DNA of 64,000 nt from Synergistales bacterium (GTDB taxonomy: Bacteria; Synergistota; Synergistia; Synergistales; Aminithiophilaceae), in NCBI GenBank assembly GCA_018433595.1, contig JAHDQY010000003.1, positions 1 through 64,000 on the forward strand, in the 5' to 3' direction. Made by a program: the position numbers and the translations under genes. Under the pieces are notes generated by a model that saw only the letters and a program-made list of their open reading frames with translations, was not told where the DNA came from and made no database searches. Numbering within the stretch: the first letter of the stretch is position 1; every line of letters begins with the position of its first letter. This document shows, one piece after another, positions 61,544 through 64,000 of this stretch.

Positions 61544-62329
61544 ATGAAACGATCCGTTGCAGGGGAAGGTCTCCGTCTCTCGCTGTTTCTTGTTCTCTCC
61601 GTCTTTTTTGCCGTGCCTCTCTGGAGCGGGGGGCCCGGTGCCCCTTCTTGCGCTTCGGCGGCCATCGAAACCGTCGACAGGGCCTATGTGAAGGCCAACA
61701 AGGATAAAAGCGGTTTTGTCCTTGTCGATGTTCGTTCCGCCGAGCAGTATGACGGCAAACGCTTTTTCGCCAGCGGCGTCACAGGAGGGCATGTCGCGGG
61801 AGCCGTTAACGTGCCCAGCGCCGTTCTGGAAAGTTCTTCCGTCGCCGATCTGACCGTTCTTGGCCTGGGAGTGGAGAAGACGATCCTTCTCTACTGCAAC
61901 ACGGGGGCCACCAGTCTCGCCGCGGCCCGATCCCTGGAGGCCAAGGGGTATACGAAGCTCAAGAACTATGCGGGCAGCATGGGTGACTGGGGGGCCGATC
62001 CCGCAGAGACGGTCGTCATCGCCGGTCTTGAACTTGACCCGGGCGGGACGGGAACCGTTGCCGTCGACATCCCCGAAGGTCTGTCCGTCACGTGGAGCGT
62101 CACTCAGGGCAAAGCCGTCGTCGACCTGAGTGGTACGACAGGTGCCTCCGTCCAGGTCCGGGCCCTCCAAGCCGGAGAGGCGACGCTGAAAGCGGTTCTT
62201 CCCGATCAGGCTTCGGTCGAGAGTGTCGTCACCGTCTCCGGCGGAGCCTCAGGCGGCGGTGGCTGTGAAATGGGGTTCCTTCCCGCCGTCGCACTGCTTT
62301 TTGTCCCCCTTCTTTTCCTCCGGAAATAA
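61544..62329 (+). CDS. Exported rhodanese-domain protein with Synergist-CTERM sorting signal
   Basis: Protein of 261 aa. An N-terminal signal peptide (LSLFLVLSVFFAVPLWSGG) is followed by a rhodanese domain (about residues 45-160) with active-site Cys in LLYCNTGATSLA, then an Ig-like beta domain (about 165-235). The tail is a Gly-rich GGGGC motif, a hydrophobic stretch (MGFLPAVALLFVPLLFL) and Arg-Lys, the Synergist-CTERM layout. It should be anchored and processed at the cell surface. AAAGGAGG precedes the ATG. Last gene of the transporter operon, suggesting sulfur-atom transfer outside the membrane. Confidence 0.88.
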   Translation: MKRSVAGEGLRLSLFLVLSVFFAVPLWSGGPGAPSCASAAIETVDRAYVKANKDKSGFVLVDVRSAEQYDGKRFFASGVTGGHVAGAVNVPSAVLESSSVADLTVLGLGVEKTILLYCNTGATSLAAARSLEAKGYTKLKNYAGSMGDWGADPAETVVIAGLELDPGGTGTVAVDIPEGLSVTWSVTQGKAVVDLSGTTGASVQVRALQAGEATLKAVLPDQASVESVVTVSGGASGGGGCEMGFLPAVALLFVPLLFLRK

Positions 62330-62556
62330 TGAGAGAAGAAGTCCTTCCGCCTCAGACGGAAACCGGAAGGGTCTCTTGCCGACGGCTTGTCGAAAAAAAG
62401 AGGAGGCTTCCTGTATGGCACGGTCTGTGCATCTGATGGGGCTGCCCGGCTTCCGTTGCCTTCGTGGGCTCGCCCCTTTCACCCGTCGATGACATTTTCC
62501 CTGTCCCCTTAAGGGGCGACATTATCCCTGTCCGGCCACATGCGATGAGGTTTGAT
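62330..62556. other. Non-coding region with hairpin, small open frame and direct repeat
   Basis: After the rhodanese gene a CCTTCCG...CGGAAGG hairpin may end its transcript. An AGAGGAGG motif then precedes a 25-codon frame (62415-62492) starting MARSVHLMG; it has no recognised features. Two 16-bp repeats, GACATTTTCCCTGTCC (62491-62506) and GACATTATCCCTGTCC (62518-62533), flank a CCCCTTAAGGGG palindrome. Function unknown. Confidence 0.35.
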
Positions 62557-62585
62557 TTGACAAAAGGGGCAGGACTCCGTAGAAT
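62557..62585 (+). promoter_or_regulatory. Promoter of the metQ leader transcript
   Basis: TTGACA (62557-62562), 17-bp spacer, TAGAAT (62580-62585). It drives a leader of about 220 nt ahead of metQ. Confidence 0.75.
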
Positions 62586-62648
62586 GCCCATCAGCAAGGG
62601 AACGGGAAATTGATAGCATCGCCCGATGAAAGGAAAGGAGGAGTCGCC

Positions 62649-62735
62649 ATGACGCGTCGTATCGACATGATGATGTGCAGCATGATGATGTGCGGCGTCA
62701 GCGGATCTCCTCCAGGAAGGATCGGCGATTGTTGA
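62649..62735 (+). CDS. Met/Cys-rich leader peptide of the metQN operon (28 codons)
   Basis: ATG at 62649 with AAGGAGG 8-9 nt upstream; TGA at 62733-62735. It starts MTRRID, then MMMCSMMMC (codons 7-15), then a Gly/Pro/Ser tail ending in Cys. Six of nine consecutive codons are Met and two are Cys. It lies between a good promoter and an intrinsic terminator in front of a methionine-type importer. By analogy with trp, his and leu leaders, ribosome stalling at the Met codons when Met-tRNA is scarce would free 62719-62726 to pair with the terminator. A functional product peptide is unlikely. Confidence 0.75.
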   Translation: MTRRIDMMMCSMMMCGVSGSPPGRIGDC

Positions 62736-62780
62736 CCTGTCGCTGTCTGGAATGGGCCGGGATCCGGAAGGGATCCCGGC
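62723..62780 (+). repeat. 58-bp block shared with 58476-58533 (copy B)
   Basis: Gapless match to copy A with about 88% identity. It spans the end of the leader peptide frame, its stop codon and the attenuator stem. Confidence 0.7.
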
Positions 62781-62786
62781 TTTTTT
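62756..62786 (+). terminator. Attenuator terminator before metQ
   Basis: Perfect 10-bp stem GCCGGGATCC (62756-62765) / GGATCCCGGC (62771-62780), loop GGAAG, then T6 (62781-62786). It starts 20 bp after the leader stop codon and ends 28 bp before metQ. An alternative pairing of GGATC and GGC (62719-62726) with the left arm is possible and would disrupt it. Confidence 0.8.
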
Positions 62787-62814
62787 GTATCAATCCAATA
62801 GGGAGGGTTCACTC

Positions 62815-63612
62815 ATGAAAAAGGTGTTCGGTTTGGCGGCGCTGCTCGTTGCTCTGGTTTTTTCGGTTACCGCTCCCGCCTCGGCGGAGCTGGAGAAGCT
62901 GAAGGTGGGCGCCACGGCGGGTCCTCATGCGGAGATCCTGGAGTTCGTCAAGGAGGGGGCTCGGGAACTGGGGCTCGAGATCGAGATCGTCGAGTTCAGC
63001 GACTACATCACCCCCAACGCGGCTCTCGATGAGGGAGACCTTGATGCCAACTCCTATCAGCACAAGTTCTTCATGGATACGCAGAACAAGGACCGGGGCT
63101 ACAAGCTCGTCTCCATCGCCAAGACGGCCGTCTGTCCCATGGGCTTCTACTCGAAAAAGCTCAGGAGCATCGACGAGCTGGCTGACGGCGCCACCGTCGC
63201 CGTCCCCAATGACCCCGCCAACGTGGGCCGGGCCCTGGTTCTGCTGGAGCAGAAGGGCTTCATCAAGCTGGCCGACGGCGTCGGCTATGGAGCCTCCGTC
63301 CTCGATGTCGTCGAAAATCCCAAGAAGCTGAAAATCGTCGAGATTGAGGCGCCTCAGCTCCCCCGCTCCCTCGACGATGTCGATCTCGGCGCCTCCAACG
63401 TCAACTACGCCGTCGAAGCCGGTCTCTCCCCTCTTGAGGATGCCCTGCTGCTGGAGGACCCCGCCACGTCTCCTTTCGCCAACATCATCGTCGTGCGTGA
63501 GGCCGACAAGGATCTCCCCGTCTTCCGGAAGCTGATCGCCGCCTACCAGACCGATGCCGTGAAGGCCTTCATGCTGGAGCGCTTCAAGGGAGCCTTCGTC
63601 CCGGCCTGGTAG
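62815..63612 (+). CDS. metQ: MetQ/NlpA-family methionine-binding protein
   Basis: Exported binding protein of 265 aa. Signal peptide about residues 1-23 (VFGLAALLVALVFSVTAPAS, cleavage at ASA-EL); no lipobox Cys, unlike many MetQ lipoproteins. Family motifs: KVGATAGPHAEILEFVKE, FSDYITPNAALDEGDLDANS, YQHKFFMD and AVPNDPANVGRAL. ATG with AGGGAGG upstream. Methionine as ligand follows from family, from metN downstream and from the Met-codon leader. Confidence 0.92.
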   Translation: MKKVFGLAALLVALVFSVTAPASAELEKLKVGATAGPHAEILEFVKEGARELGLEIEIVEFSDYITPNAALDEGDLDANSYQHKFFMDTQNKDRGYKLVSIAKTAVCPMGFYSKKLRSIDELADGATVAVPNDPANVGRALVLLEQKGFIKLADGVGYGASVLDVVENPKKLKIVEIEAPQLPRSLDDVDLGASNVNYAVEAGLSPLEDALLLEDPATSPFANIIVVREADKDLPVFRKLIAAYQTDAVKAFMLERFKGAFVPAW

Positions 63613-63666
63613 GGCAGGGCTCCGGCAGTTTTTTCGAGAACGGCATCAGGAAAGGAGTTCATCGTC

Positions 63667-64000
63667 ATGGCCATTTCCCTTCAGGGGATCACGAAGATCT
63701 TCGGTCAGGGGCCCACGGCCCTGAAGGCTCTCGACGGCATCGACCTCGAGGTCCCCGAGGGGACGATCTTCGGCATCATCGGCTCCAGCGGCGCCGGCAA
63801 GAGCACCCTTGTGCGCTGCGTCAACCTGCTGGAGCGTCCCACGTCTGGAAAGGTCCTCGTCGGCGGCGTCGACTTCACGGCCCTCTCCGAGGCGGAGCTG
63901 CGCATTGCCCGCAAGAAGGTGGGCATGATCTTTCAGTCCTTCAACCTCCTCTCGCGGCGGACCGTCTTCGGCAACGTCGCCCTCCCTCTCGAGCTTGCCC
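63667..64000 (+). CDS. metN: MetN-type methionine ABC transporter ATPase (3' end outside window)
   Basis: The first 111 codons are present. [13 protein letters not shown] is followed by Walker [10 protein letters not shown] and the Q-loop [20 protein letters not shown], where the [11 protein letters not shown] form is characteristic of MetN. ATG with AAAGGAG upstream, 54 bp after metQ. The signature motif, Walker B and C-terminal ACT-like sensor domain lie beyond the edge, as presumably does metI. Confidence 0.9.
   Translation, partial: MAISLQGITKIFGQGPTALKALDGIDLEVPEGTIFGIIGSSGAGKSTLVRCVNLLERPTSGKVLVGGVDFTALSEAELRIARKKVGMIFQSFNLLSRRTVFGNVALPLELA

Noticed and set aside
62590-62815. SAM riboswitch or T-box in the metQ leader
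   Set aside because: No SAM-I, SAM-II or SAM-IV core and no T-box (UGGGUGGN) sequence was seen; the Met-codon ORF explains the layout better.

Overview
The window is about 60-65% G+C with dense, often overlapping genes and many GTG/TTG starts. The best taxonomic clue is the protein at 61544-62329: it ends in a Gly-Gly-Gly-Gly-Cys motif, a hydrophobic stretch and a final Arg-Lys, the layout of the Synergist-CTERM sorting signal. Together with peptide and amino-acid transporters, TAXI/TRAP transport and carboxylate catabolism, this points to an anaerobic, amino-acid or peptide fermenting member of the Synergistota. The genus cannot be told. No rRNA, tRNA, CRISPR array, transposase or phage gene was seen.

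Layout. 1-4126: a 5'-truncated metal-responsive ArsR repressor with an SO_0444-type metal permease, a TauE-like exporter, an HD-domain hydrolase and an Hsp20 chaperone with a HAIR-like operator. 4208-13919: a cell-wall-peptide scavenging locus made of an LD-carboxypeptidase divergent from dppBCDF, a peptide-binding protein, a beta-lactamase-fold hydrolase, an NlpC/P60 endopeptidase and an L-Ala-D/L-Glu epimerase, much like B. subtilis dpp-ykf. 13920-14753: gene remains. 14754-18320: bioY-bioB-bioD-bioA. 18339-21891: a GyrI-like protein behind a structured leader, a large exported protein of unknown function and a MalY-type lyase. 21872-23841: a radical-SAM/DUF4130 DNA-repair pair. 23993-30877: a ligand-binding protein, a TusA/YedE pair, a dipeptidase, an M23 peptidase, a CDF relic and two EamA exporters. 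30908-34889: gamma-glutamyltransferase, a PaaK-like ligase, a GNAT and YwbE.

34981-48367 is the most unusual part. Ten co-oriented minus-strand genes encode an AtuA/DUF1446 protein, three MmgE/PrpD proteins, DUF4387, an aconitase-type hydratase (two subunits), a TAXI/TRAP transporter (two genes) and an isocitrate-lyase-family lyase. They are divergent from an NrpR-family regulator. The shared promoter region has back-to-back promoters with overlapping -35 boxes and palindromes matching the archaeal NrpR operator GGAA-N6-TTCC. I read it as uptake, dehydration/rehydration and cleavage of a branched di- or tricarboxylate.

48548-56587: ilvD divergent from a FadR-type GntR regulator, a 62-aa protein, YitT, DUF1847, an arsR-ABC exporter operon and an M20 amidohydrolase. 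57010-58389: an A+T-rich radical SAM gene that looks acquired. 58689-62329: a NitT/TauT-type ABC transporter with the exported rhodanese. 62557-64000: metQ-metN, cut by the right edge, behind a 28-codon leader ORF with two runs of three Met codons plus Cys codons and then an intrinsic terminator. This looks like a ribosome-mediated methionine attenuator, and it is the observation I would follow first.
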